This document shows, one piece after another, positions 6,650 to 12,960 of a DNA stretch of 12,960 nt. The DNA is from Thermoplasmata archaeon M9B2D (GTDB taxonomy: Archaea > Thermoplasmatota > E2 > DHVEG-1), in NCBI GenBank assembly GCA_002900555.1, contig MUGD01000051.1, positions 1-12,960 on the forward strand, written 5' to 3'. The notes under the pieces are model-generated. The model did not search any database, was not told the origin of the DNA, and worked only from the letters and a program-made list of their open reading frames with translations. The translations under genes and the position numbers were made by a program. How positions within the stretch are numbered: the first letter of the stretch is position 1; each line of letters begins with the position of its first letter.

Positions 6650-8068
6650 TTAATATCGATAATGCTCCGGCTTATAGGGACCATTCACCGTCACACCAAT
6701 ATATGCAGCCTGCTGCTTGCGTAACTTTGTCAGTCGCACCCCAAGCTTCCCAAGATGCAGTCGTGCGACCTCCTCGTCAAGGATTTTTGGCAACATATAC
6801 ACCCCAACATCATGCCTCTTTTTCCATAGCGCCATCTGCGCAAGCACCTGATTGGTAAACGAATTGCTCATCACAAAACTCGGATGACCATGCGCACAGC
6901 CCAGGTTCACCAACCGACCCTCCGCAAGAATGAAGATCTCATGACCATCCGGGAACACATACTTGTCCACCTGCGGTTTGATACACACCTTCCGTACTCC
7001 TTTCAACGCATCCAGCTTCCCGACCTGGATTTCATGATCGAAATGACCGATGTTGCAGACAATCGCCTGATCACGCATGCGTTTCATATGCTCCACGGTA
7101 ATGACATCCTTACACCCCGTCGCAGTGACATAGATGGTGCCCTCACCAAGAGAATCCTCCACGGTCTTCACCTCATAACCTTCCATGACTGCCTGCAACG
7201 CACAAATCGGGTCAATTTCCGTTACGATGACACGGGCGCCAAACCCACGCATGGACTGACAACATCCCTTGCCCACATCACCGTACCCGCACACCACCAC
7301 GGTCTTGCCTGCGACCATGACATCGGTCGCCCGCTTGATCCCATCAGCCAGGCTCTCCCGACAACCATACAAGTTGTCGAACTTCGACTTCGTCACCGAG
7401 TCATTCACATTAAACGCAGGGAACAATAACGCCTTTGCCGCCTGCATCTGATACAACCGATGCACCCCGGTCGTCGTCTCCTCAGACACACCCCGAATGT
7501 CCGCAACCACCCTAGACCAGTACGCTGGGTTCTTCTCATAAACCTGTGCCAAACGCTTCATCAGCTCCTCAAAATCCTTCCCTTGCTTCGAATAGTCTTT
7601 CTTCAAAAGCGAGGGGTTATTCTCTACCTCGACACCTTTATGCACCATCAGGGTCGCATCCCCGCCGTCATCCACGATCAACGTCGGGCCTTTCCCGTTG
7701 CCAAAATCAAGCGCCTGCTGCGTACACCACCAGTACTCAGAAAGGCTCTCACCCTTCCAAGCAAACACCGGGACCCCTGCTTTGGCCATCGCCGCCGCAG
7801 CATGGTCCTGGGTCGAGAAGATATTACAGCTCGCCCAGCGGACCTGCGCACCAAGCACCCGCAACGTCTCAATCAGCACCGCGGTCTGAACAGTCATATG
7901 CAGACTACCGGAGATCCTCGCACCCTTCAGCGGTTTGCCTGGGCCATACTTCTCCCGCACGGCCATAAGACCAGGCATCTCCTTTTCCGCAATCTCGATT
8001 TCCTTGCGTCCCAGACCGGCAAGGCCGATATCCTTAATCGCATAGTTACTATTCCTTGATTTTCTCAT
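6650..8068 (-). CDS. ahcY: S-adenosylhomocysteine hydrolase, bacterial-type long form
   Basis: Adenosylhomocysteinase, which reversibly splits S-adenosylhomocysteine, the product of methyltransferases, into adenosine and homocysteine using bound NAD. Seen are the N-terminal [20 protein letters not shown], the substrate segment [10 protein letters not shown] with its histidine, the SEETTTG and [11 protein letters not shown] active-site stretches, the NAD loop [18 protein letters not shown], and the C-terminal PYKPEHYRY tail that reaches into the neighbouring subunit. It carries an insertion of about 35-40 residues before the SEETTTG segment. That insertion and the YRY tail are known from bacterial enzymes and are normally missing in the shorter archaeal ones. 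The open frame extends to an ATG at 8086, but GGTGGAG sits nine bases before the ATG at 8068. The shorter start (472 residues) leaves 23 bases after the upstream gene and also matches where the family begins. Confidence 0.95.
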   Translation of the reverse strand: MRKSRNSNYAIKDIGLAGLGRKEIEIAEKEMPGLMAVREKYGPGKPLKGARISGSLHMTVQTAVLIETLRVLGAQVRWASCNIFSTQDHAAAAMAKAGVPVFAWKGESLSEYWWCTQQALDFGNGKGPTLIVDDGGDATLMVHKGVEVENNPSLLKKDYSKQGKDFEELMKRLAQVYEKNPAYWSRVVADIRGVSEETTTGVHRLYQMQAAKALLFPAFNVNDSVTKSKFDNLYGCRESLADGIKRATDVMVAGKTVVVCGYGDVGKGCCQSMRGFGARVIVTEIDPICALQAVMEGYEVKTVEDSLGEGTIYVTATGCKDVITVEHMKRMRDQAIVCNIGHFDHEIQVGKLDALKGVRKVCIKPQVDKYVFPDGHEIFILAEGRLVNLGCAHGHPSFVMSNSFTNQVLAQMALWKKRHDVGVYMLPKILDEEVARLHLGKLGVRLTKLRKQQAAYIGVTVNGPYKPEHYRY

Positions 8069-8091
8069 GACACCATACTCCACCATTTTTC

Positions 8092-8751
8092 TTATTTCAG
8101 GATGAGTTTCGCATCCACAACACAGATGCGTTTCTCATACACAAACACTGGATTTAAATCCATTTGATCAACATGATTAATAAGCTCCTGCCCAAGCGTC
8201 GAAACCTTCAACACCAGATCAACGACAAGCTTCTTGTTTGCCTTCATGCCACGGAATCCTTCCAAGAGTTTCTTACCGGCAAGCTCCTCGACCATCTGGG
8301 CAGCATCGTACGCATCAATAGGGACCACACGGAACGACACATCCTTGTACAACTCGGTGAAGACTCCGCCAATCCCACACATGACAGAAAGACCAAACGT
8401 AGGGTCCTGGACCAAACCGACGATGATCTCCACGCCTTTCTCCTCCATCTGATCGACGAGCAGATCCTCAGATGGGAACTTCTGCCGGAACTCTTGAAAT
8501 GTTTTTTTAAGTTCATCCTTGTTCCGAATATTCAACCGTACACCACCCACATCTGTTTTATGAAGAATCTTCGATGAACAGACCTTTAAGGCGACAGGAA
8601 AACGCACCGAGAGCCTCTCAAGATCCTTCTCTTTACGAACCAGTTGATATCGCGTCGTAGGAATCCCATATGCACGCAGAAGGTCCTTTACCTCATTTTC
8701 TGCAAGCGCACCCTGCCTACCAGAAATCAGTTTCTTCACCGCCGGATTCAT
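8092..8751 (-). CDS. ADP-forming acyl/acetyl-CoA synthetase, beta subunit (ATP-grasp)
   Basis: A 219-residue ATP-grasp protein corresponding to the beta subunit of archaeal ADP-forming acetyl-CoA synthetase (ACD), which takes the phosphoryl group from the acyl-phosphate/phosphohistidine cycle to make ATP while releasing acetate or aryl/branched acids. Typical sequences are LLRAYGIPT (about 24-32), [19 protein letters not shown] (about 53-71), [15 protein letters not shown] (about 105-119), [18 protein letters not shown] (about 128-145) and a terminal [18 protein letters not shown]. The length fits a free beta subunit and not the fused alpha-beta form. No alpha subunit (CoA-binding/ligase) is in the window. 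The ATG lies two bases after the paaK stop with GGAAGGAG inside the end of paaK, so the two are translationally coupled. Chain-length preference cannot be read. Confidence 0.9.
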   Translation of the reverse strand: MNPAVKKLISGRQGALAENEVKDLLRAYGIPTTRYQLVRKEKDLERLSVRFPVALKVCSSKILHKTDVGGVRLNIRNKDELKKTFQEFRQKFPSEDLLVDQMEEKGVEIIVGLVQDPTFGLSVMCGIGGVFTELYKDVSFRVVPIDAYDAAQMVEELAGKKLLEGFRGMKANKKLVVDLVLKVSTLGQELINHVDQMDLNPVFVYEKRICVVDAKLILK

Positions 8752-8753
8752 AG

Positions 8754-10055
8754 CTACTCCTTCCTGCGGTTATCGATAACCCGCTTTGCCTTTAAACCTG
8801 TTTCGAGGATGGTGTTGGGTGGAAGCACATCAACTCGAGGGGTGAATACAATCACGGACTGGATGTCCCCCTTCAGCTTCAAAGAAAGCTTCTGTGTATC
8901 AGCGATACTCAGCCGATCCTTGGTTTCCACCTCCACCGTCAACATATCAATATCATTTTCCGTGGTAAGCACCATACGCCAGTTCCCCCCGACCAACGAA
9001 TTGTTCATCAGCACAGATTCAATCTGACCAGGGTAGATGTTCGTCCCCCGGATGATCACCATGTCATCGGACCGGCCTTTAATCATCGAATGACGCACAT
9101 GCGTCCGGCCACAGGGGCATTCCTCTTGGTCATAGAGCTTTGCGATGTCACGTGTTCGATACCGAAGCAGCGGCATACCCTCCTTCGTAAGCGTCGTAAG
9201 AACAATCTCCCCTTCCTCCTCGACACCGACCGGTTCAAGCGTGATAGGATCGACGCATTCGACAAGGAAATGATCCTCCCAGAGATGCAACCCGTCATGC
9301 TGGTCACAGTCCGTGGACACACCAGGACCACACATCTCAGTCAGACCATAGATGTCATGCACATCCATATCCCAGGTGTCCATAAGCCGTTTCTTCAGAC
9401 CAGGGGTGAACATCTCCGCGCCAAACAACCCATTGCGAACATGAAGTTTCTTTGGATCAAGCCCCATCTCACCAGCGACCTGCCCCAGGCGCATCGCATA
9501 GGAGGCGACACCGGAGAGAAACGTGGTCCCATAATAATCCATAAGCTTAATCTGCCGCTCCGATTGACCCTGACCAGATGGAATCACCAGCGCCCCAATT
9601 CTCTGTGCACCATAATGAAACCCAAATGCACCCGTGAACGTCCCATAGGGGATCGGGTTTTGGAAAATATCTTTTTTCGTCAGACCTGACATGGACAGAC
9701 AGCGTGCCATCACTTCAGACCAGACCTCCAGGTCACCACGGGTGTAACATGCGGTCACCGGGATACCGGTCGTTCCTGAGGACGCATGCAGCTCTATACA
9801 GTCCTCCAAAGACACCGCCATCATCCCAAACGGCGCATTCTGCCGCAGATCATCTTTTGTCGTAAACGGTAGTTTCCGGATATCAGCAAGTGTTCTGATG
9901 TCCGCCGGTGTCACACCACGCTGCTTGAACGCTTTTTTATAAAACGGCACGGTCTCATACACACGATGAACCGTCTGCTGTAACCGCTCCAACTGCAGGT
10001 CCTTTAGTTTCTTTCTGTTAATCATCTCCATTTTCTTGTTGAAAAGAGTATCCAT
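8754..10055 (-). CDS. paaK: Phenylacetate-CoA ligase family enzyme
   Basis: An AMP-forming aryl-acid:CoA ligase of the PaaK branch of the ANL adenylating superfamily, predicted to convert phenylacetate or a related (indole- or hydroxyphenyl-) acid to its CoA ester. With the start at 10055 it has 433 residues, the family length. The ATP loop is HASSGTTGIPV (90-100), the core motif DIYGLTEMCGPG (234-245), then GEIVLTTL, RYRTRD (298-303), the CPCGR motif (313-317), GRSDDMVIIRGTNIYPGQIE (327-346) and the terminal ETGLKAKRVIDNR (418-430) with the hinge-domain lysines. The open frame runs on to an ATG at 10193, but that 46-residue extension is hydrophobic, lies upstream of the likely TATA box and overlaps the divergent gene. 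GGGAG just before 10055 supports the shorter start. It is the first gene of the paaK-ACD beta-ahcY operon. Confidence 0.92.
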   Translation of the reverse strand: MDTLFNKKMEMINRKKLKDLQLERLQQTVHRVYETVPFYKKAFKQRGVTPADIRTLADIRKLPFTTKDDLRQNAPFGMMAVSLEDCIELHASSGTTGIPVTACYTRGDLEVWSEVMARCLSMSGLTKKDIFQNPIPYGTFTGAFGFHYGAQRIGALVIPSGQGQSERQIKLMDYYGTTFLSGVASYAMRLGQVAGEMGLDPKKLHVRNGLFGAEMFTPGLKKRLMDTWDMDVHDIYGLTEMCGPGVSTDCDQHDGLHLWEDHFLVECVDPITLEPVGVEEEGEIVLTTLTKEGMPLLRYRTRDIAKLYDQEECPCGRTHVRHSMIKGRSDDMVIIRGTNIYPGQIESVLMNNSLVGGNWRMVLTTENDIDMLTVEVETKDRLSIADTQKLSLKLKGDIQSVIVFTPRVDVLPPNTILETGLKAKRVIDNRRKE

Positions 10056-10085
10056 AAAACTCCCACGCCCCAAATACACTGATTC

Positions 10086-10093
10086 TTTATTAA
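10086..10093 (-). promoter_or_regulatory. Promoter of the paaK-ACD beta-ahcY operon
   Basis: On the minus strand TTAATAAA, within CAACCTTAATAAAGAA, sits about 30-38 bases ahead of the ATG at 10055. It predicts a transcript start only a few bases before the coding region. This position excludes the longer PaaK frame. Confidence 0.5.
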
Positions 10094-10144
10094 GGTTGAC
10101 GACCAAAGACAAAAAGAAACAGAAAAAAATGGGAAAACAAAGAT

Positions 10145-10184
10145 TATTAAGGGAGAACAGGGTTAATAAAAATCGATAGTGGGG
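10145..10184 (+). promoter_or_regulatory. Promoter of the beta-helix surface protein gene
   Basis: Two TATA-like words are present: ATTATTAAG at about 10145-10153 and GGTTAATAAAAATC at about 10161-10174. The first would leave a short leader with GTGGGGA (10179-10185) as ribosome binding site; the second would give a leaderless mRNA. The sequence does not decide between them. Confidence 0.45.
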
Positions 10185-10191
10185 AAAAGAC

Positions 10192-11427
10192 ATGAAAAAA
10201 TATCATATGATACGGCAAACATTCTCTCTTGGCATTATCTTCTTATCCATCGGGACCGGTCTTTATCCATCACTAGCACAAGACGCAGGACAACCACTAT
10301 CGTCAACATCACGAGGAGAGTGGCTATACGTTGGTGGCTCTGGCCCAGGGAACTATACCACGATTCAAGAAGCTATCAACGCATCCTTTGAGAACGATAC
10401 CGTGTTCGTGTATGATGATTCTTCGCCCTATAACGAACGTATCATCATCGATAAATCCATTCGTTTACTTGGCGAGAACAAAAATACGACAATCATTGTT
10501 GGAGTCATCGGAGGAGATGTCGTCTCTGTTCAGGCTGATTGGGTAACAATCAGTGAGTTTTCAATACAGTATCAATGCACGTATCCCTCATCAGACATCG
10601 CGATTCAAGCAAACCATACGTGTATCTCTCAGATGATTCTGACTGCTACAAGCAACTGGTTTGGAATTTCACTATGCTCATCTTGCGATACAAGAATATA
10701 TGATAATCATATCTCAAATAAGTTCGTTGGCATCTCACTACGTGCATGCTCCAACAACAATACCATCACCAAAAATACCCTTACACAGAATGAGTACGGC
10801 GTAGAAATCGAATTAAGCTGCTGTAACCGTATCTATTATAACAACTTCAAGGACAACACCGTCAACGCTGCCGATAACGGAAACAACACATGGAATGCCA
10901 AGTATCCATCCGCGGGTAACTACTGGGACGTCTATAATGGAACAGATGAACATTGGGGTCAAAACCAGGAGAAGGACAGTCCAGATGGCGTCGGAGACAC
11001 GTCTCTGCCTATCGCAGGTGGAGAGAACCAAGATCGATACCCATTAATGCAACCTTATACGACGACACAGCTGTGCTTTGATTCCCTCATCGGCGGGTTT
11101 GGAATGAGCGGGAAGATAACAAACGTTGGTACCACAACCGCCTTTCGAGTATGCTGGCAGGTGCTGTCTCTTGGTGGGTTTATACTTTTTGGGAGAAACA
11201 CGTCTCACATGATCCAAAAACCACTTATACCAAATGAAGAAGCACTAGTCAACGTTTTTATGTTAGGACTAGGAAAAGCAGTACTGACGATAAGGATATG
11301 GGCAGATAATACGCCTCTCTATACCGGGAGGTACAATGTGACAATCCTACTATGTTTCATTCGTATACAGAAAGGAGGAAGAGAACTATACCAAGGAAGG
11401 ACGATCCACGATGACCCGTTGCTGTAA
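10192..11427 (+). CDS. Secreted NosD-type right-handed beta-helix surface protein
   Basis: A 411-residue exported protein. Residues 1-30 are a Sec signal peptide (basic start, hydrophobic core SLGIIFLSIGTGLYPSLA, then AQD). WLYVGGSGPGNYTTIQEAIN (44-63) is the characteristic opening of archaeal NosD/pectate-lyase-like beta-helix proteins. Parallel rungs rich in I, N and T follow (about 70-220: RIYDNHISN, NTITKNTLTQN, RIYYNNF), then the closing GNYWDVYNGTD...DRYPLMQP segment (242-288). Residues about 296-392 are a separate beta-rich C-terminal domain (ITNVGTTTAF, LSLGGFILFGRNTS, MLGLGKAVLTI, ILLCFIRI) that also occurs in the partial gene at the right edge. Several paired cysteines in the helix (163-166, 210-211) suggest disulfides. 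A role in carbohydrate binding or cell-surface structure is inference. Confidence 0.85.
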   Translation: MKKYHMIRQTFSLGIIFLSIGTGLYPSLAQDAGQPLSSTSRGEWLYVGGSGPGNYTTIQEAINASFENDTVFVYDDSSPYNERIIIDKSIRLLGENKNTTIIVGVIGGDVVSVQADWVTISEFSIQYQCTYPSSDIAIQANHTCISQMILTATSNWFGISLCSSCDTRIYDNHISNKFVGISLRACSNNNTITKNTLTQNEYGVEIELSCCNRIYYNNFKDNTVNAADNGNNTWNAKYPSAGNYWDVYNGTDEHWGQNQEKDSPDGVGDTSLPIAGGENQDRYPLMQPYTTTQLCFDSLIGGFGMSGKITNVGTTTAFRVCWQVLSLGGFILFGRNTSHMIQKPLIPNEEALVNVFMLGLGKAVLTIRIWADNTPLYTGRYNVTILLCFIRIQKGGRELYQGRTIHDDPLL

Positions 11428-11518
11428 AATCTGTGGCTCAGAGATTCCCGACGATTTCCCGACCGACATCTGCTACAATTGCCAAAGCATCATGAGCCGG
11501 GAAGACTTTCTCAAATAA
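11411..11518 (+). CDS. 35-residue zinc-ribbon mini-protein overlapping the surface gene
   Basis: ATG at 11411 to TAA at 11516-11518, in a different frame from the beta-helix gene and overlapping its last 17 bases. The peptide starts MTRCCKICGSEIPDDFPTD and continues ICYNCQSIMSREDFLK. Two CxxC knuckles, C5-K-I-C8 and C21-Y-N-C24, spaced 12 residues apart, form a minimal rubredoxin-like zinc ribbon. Such a regular pattern is unlikely by chance in 35 codons. GGAAGGA lies about 10 bases before the ATG. Archaeal zinc ribbons of this size usually contact nucleic acid or proteins, but its function is unknown. It may be translationally coupled to the upstream gene. Confidence 0.65.
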   Translation: MTRCCKICGSEIPDDFPTDICYNCQSIMSREDFLK

Positions 11519-11541
11519 AAATCATAATATAGACGAACATT

Positions 11542-11568
11542 GTTATAAAAATATAAATCAACGAGGAT
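11542..11568 (+). promoter_or_regulatory. Promoter/ribosome binding site before the 311-residue gene
   Basis: TTATAAAAATATAAAT at about 11543-11558 is a strong TATA region and would place the transcript start near the ATG. GAGGAT at 11563-11568 is a possible ribosome binding site four bases before ATG 11573, usable if transcription begins from the weaker TAATATA at about 11525-11531 or reads through from upstream. Confidence 0.5.
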
Positions 11569-11572
11569 AGAT

Positions 11573-12508
11573 ATGATTACATCACTTGGACGAAACATCT
11601 TGGTGTCCGGAACTATTCTTCTGCTCCTTGGTGCTGCGTTCGCATCAGGCATATGTCTTACAACCATCACAGCATCAAGTCACAGCGACCACCGAACGTT
11701 CACCACACAAATCTGCGATACCAGGCAAGACACCCTACACAGCGTCCAGGTGACACAAGAACAATGCAGAGAAATCCAAACAGTGTTTGATAAGTTGAAG
11801 AATCAACTGTCAACAGCAGACTCTTTGGAAGAGACACACAGAATCTTCAACGACACCATCGACGTCCTAGCACGATACAATCTGCTGCCAAGCGATCTGA
11901 ACATCCACCATCTCAAAAGACTGGTGACACGCACACACCCTTACAAAAAAATACCACGAATACAGACCAATCTGCTTCCATCTGTCCATGGCACATCAAA
12001 CGAAGGGGAGATGCAGAACTTTTTTTGCTCAGTCGCAGGAAACACCAGCACCACCCATGTCGCAAAGCTAACCAAAAGGATAGCACACTACCTATACATC
12101 ATCATGGACCACTATACAGGAAACGCTCTCTTAGTGAAAGTCGCAACAGCACTTTGGGTCGTCTGTAACCAAATCAGCAAAATCACCCAGAACATCGTTA
12201 CACAAAACGGCTCTCATTACGGTGTGAGCATGTATTTTGGCAATTACCATTATTACCCGTATCCAGACTGGCTAAAACCCGCAGAGGGATGGATCTTCAC
12301 AGACGGCATCAACGGAAAACAAAACCTCACAGGGTCCTTCTGGGGACACACCATAGCTGGCGGGTGGCAGCCTCAAGACGACTGGTACATGAACTACACG
12401 TGGAGAGGGTGCCTAGGGTTCAGCGGTCTGATCATCTACACCGGCTTAGATAACGCATATTTTATCGGCTCAGCCCTTCATGTACACGTAGGCTTCAACA
12501 GGCCATAG
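11573..12508 (+). CDS. Secreted protein of unknown function
   Basis: A 311-residue protein with an N-terminal signal peptide or anchor (about 8-33: NILVSGTILLLLGAAFASGICL). It continues as a Thr/Ser/His-rich mature region with a helical segment (about 58-100) and possible N-glycosylation sites (for example NTST, NGSH, NLTG, NYTW). The C-terminal third is distinctive: HYYPYPDWLKPAEGWIFTDG, then NLTGSFWGHT, GWQPQDDWYMNY, and GCLGFSGLIIYTGLDNAYFIGSALHVHVG. This aromatic, glycine-rich beta pattern resembles, from memory, uncharacterised secreted proteins of Thermoplasmatota-type archaea, but I cannot name the family or a function. It sits beside beta-helix surface genes, suggesting a cell-envelope role. 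A hydrophobic stretch at about 182-199 (NALLVKVATALWVVCNQI) could be a buried helix or a membrane segment. Confidence 0.75.
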   Translation: MITSLGRNILVSGTILLLLGAAFASGICLTTITASSHSDHRTFTTQICDTRQDTLHSVQVTQEQCREIQTVFDKLKNQLSTADSLEETHRIFNDTIDVLARYNLLPSDLNIHHLKRLVTRTHPYKKIPRIQTNLLPSVHGTSNEGEMQNFFCSVAGNTSTTHVAKLTKRIAHYLYIIMDHYTGNALLVKVATALWVVCNQISKITQNIVTQNGSHYGVSMYFGNYHYYPYPDWLKPAEGWIFTDGINGKQNLTGSFWGHTIAGGWQPQDDWYMNYTWRGCLGFSGLIIYTGLDNAYFIGSALHVHVGFNRP

Positions 12509-12681
12509 CATCCCCACATAAGATTCAAAGAAACAAGACAAAACACGAAATGACAAAGCACACTTTCATGTTTCAATTACCATGTTGATTTCAATTCACA
12601 TCACCCTATAATATAGCCGAACCTACCGCAACAGTTCATTATCATGGGAGCCCCCATTTTATGTAACCTACCGTCTCCTAC

Positions 12682-12691
12682 AAAAAAAAAA
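12682..12691 (-). terminator. Oligo-T terminator of the right-edge minus-strand gene
   Basis: An A10 run on the plus strand is T10 on the minus strand, beginning 43 bases after the stop codon at 12735. The rest of 12509-12734, between the two convergent genes, shows no gene I can support. Confidence 0.6.
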
Positions 12692-12734
12692 GAAGGGATG
12701 ATGATTTGTTGTCTTCACGAAAGGAATTGAGATC

Positions 12735-12960
12735 CTATTTTACTCCAAGGACGAAGAAGAACAACAGGAATCCGCTCGCTGATTTTGTCATCGGCTCTTC
12801 ACCAGACACCTCGACCGTCACCGTAATCGTAACCTTCCCTAATCCGATCACGGGTTTATCAGTAATGACTATCGAATCATCGATTGGAAGGGAGTCAATC
12901 GTTCCGGTCTTTGTTTTCCCAAGAAGGACAAGTCCACCTGCAAGCTCAATGCTCCAGTTC
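12735..12960 (-). CDS. C-terminal end of a surface protein (partial)
   Basis: A minus-strand frame open from the right edge to TAG at 12735-12737. About 74 residues are visible, starting NWSIELAGGLVLLGKTKTGT and continuing through a strand-rich middle (IGLGKVTITVTVEV) to the end SGFLLFFFVLGVK. The gene starts beyond the window. The visible part is one beta-rich domain closing with a short hydrophobic strand. It has the same order of elements as residues about 323-392 of the beta-helix protein at 10192 (GG-F/L-I/V-L-F/L-G-K/R, then GLGK-ITV, then LL-FF/CF-I/V). It is likely the extracellular terminal domain of another NosD-type or PKD-type surface protein. Full length and N-terminal domains cannot be seen. 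Confidence 0.75.
   Translation of the reverse strand, partial: NWSIELAGGLVLLGKTKTGTIDSLPIDDSIVITDKPVIGLGKVTITVTVEVSGEEPMTKSASGFLLFFFVLGVK

Noticed and set aside
6884..8059. Long plus-strand open frames opposite ahcY
   Set aside because: They are antisense shadows of a strongly conserved enzyme, with compositions rich in H, P, R and T and no recognisable domain.
10056..10193. Longer PaaK start at 10193 adding 46 mostly hydrophobic residues
   Set aside because: The extension lies upstream of the likely TATA box, overlaps the start of the divergent gene and has no counterpart in the family. A GGGAG site precedes the ATG at 10055.
12607..12730. TATA-like TATAATATA at 12607 followed by a 28-codon ORF from ATG 12644
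   Set aside because: The ATG is a little too far from the TATA, the ORF runs through the A10 tract that serves as the opposite-strand terminator, and the peptide shows no pattern.
1..12960. CRISPR array, transposon, integrase or defence island
   Set aside because: No regularly spaced direct repeats, no transposase or recombinase motifs and no terminal inverted repeats were seen.

Overview
The window reads as archaeal, probably a Thermoplasmatota-like or related euryarchaeal lineage. Genes are preceded by AT-rich TATA elements at about -25 to -30, several starts look leaderless, the tRNA lacks an encoded CCA, gene ends carry oligo-T tracts, and secreted NosD-type beta-helix proteins with a recurring C-terminal surface domain are present. 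The lineage is inferred from gene style only; there is no rRNA or other phylogenetic marker.

Layout: (1) 1-2394 holds a 32-base hairpin, a TATA promoter and an OPT-family oligopeptide transporter ending at oligo-T tracts. (2) 2395-3193 holds a free-standing ATP-cone protein, a tRNA-Arg(CCT) on the minus strand and a small unrecognised protein. (3) 3268-5507 is a K+ uptake module: trkH (plus) and a two-domain RCK protein, trkA (minus), converge on a shared two-strand T-rich terminator. The trkH TATA box lies inside a 7-bp inverted repeat. (4) 5636-6367 is a TraB/PrgY-family protein (minus). (5) 6437-6617 is a compact transcription unit not covered by ordinary gene calls: inverted repeat, TATA box, a leaderless 28-codon ORF, a hairpin over its stop codon, then two CCTCCTT motifs, one inside an 11-base match to the conserved 3' end of 16S rRNA, and a T9 tract. 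(6) 6650-10055 is a tight minus-strand operon of paaK-like aryl-CoA ligase, an ADP-forming acyl-CoA synthetase beta subunit and a bacterial-type S-adenosylhomocysteine hydrolase. (7) 10192-12960 is a surface-protein region: a secreted beta-helix protein, an overlapping 35-codon zinc-ribbon ORF, a secreted unknown, and the C-terminal end of another surface protein on the minus strand that shares its terminal domain with the beta-helix protein.

The metabolic genes suggest a peptide- and amino-acid-fermenting heterotroph. OPT imports peptides, the PaaK and acyl-CoA synthetase subunits handle aryl/acyl-CoA esters typical of archaeal amino-acid fermentation, and AhcY removes the by-product of methyl transfer. 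TrkH/TrkA gives K+ uptake and the distal genes build the cell surface. No CRISPR array, transposase, integrase, toxin-antitoxin pair or recognisable defence system was seen. The best candidates for something undescribed are the 6437-6617 unit and the overlapping zinc-ribbon mini-gene.
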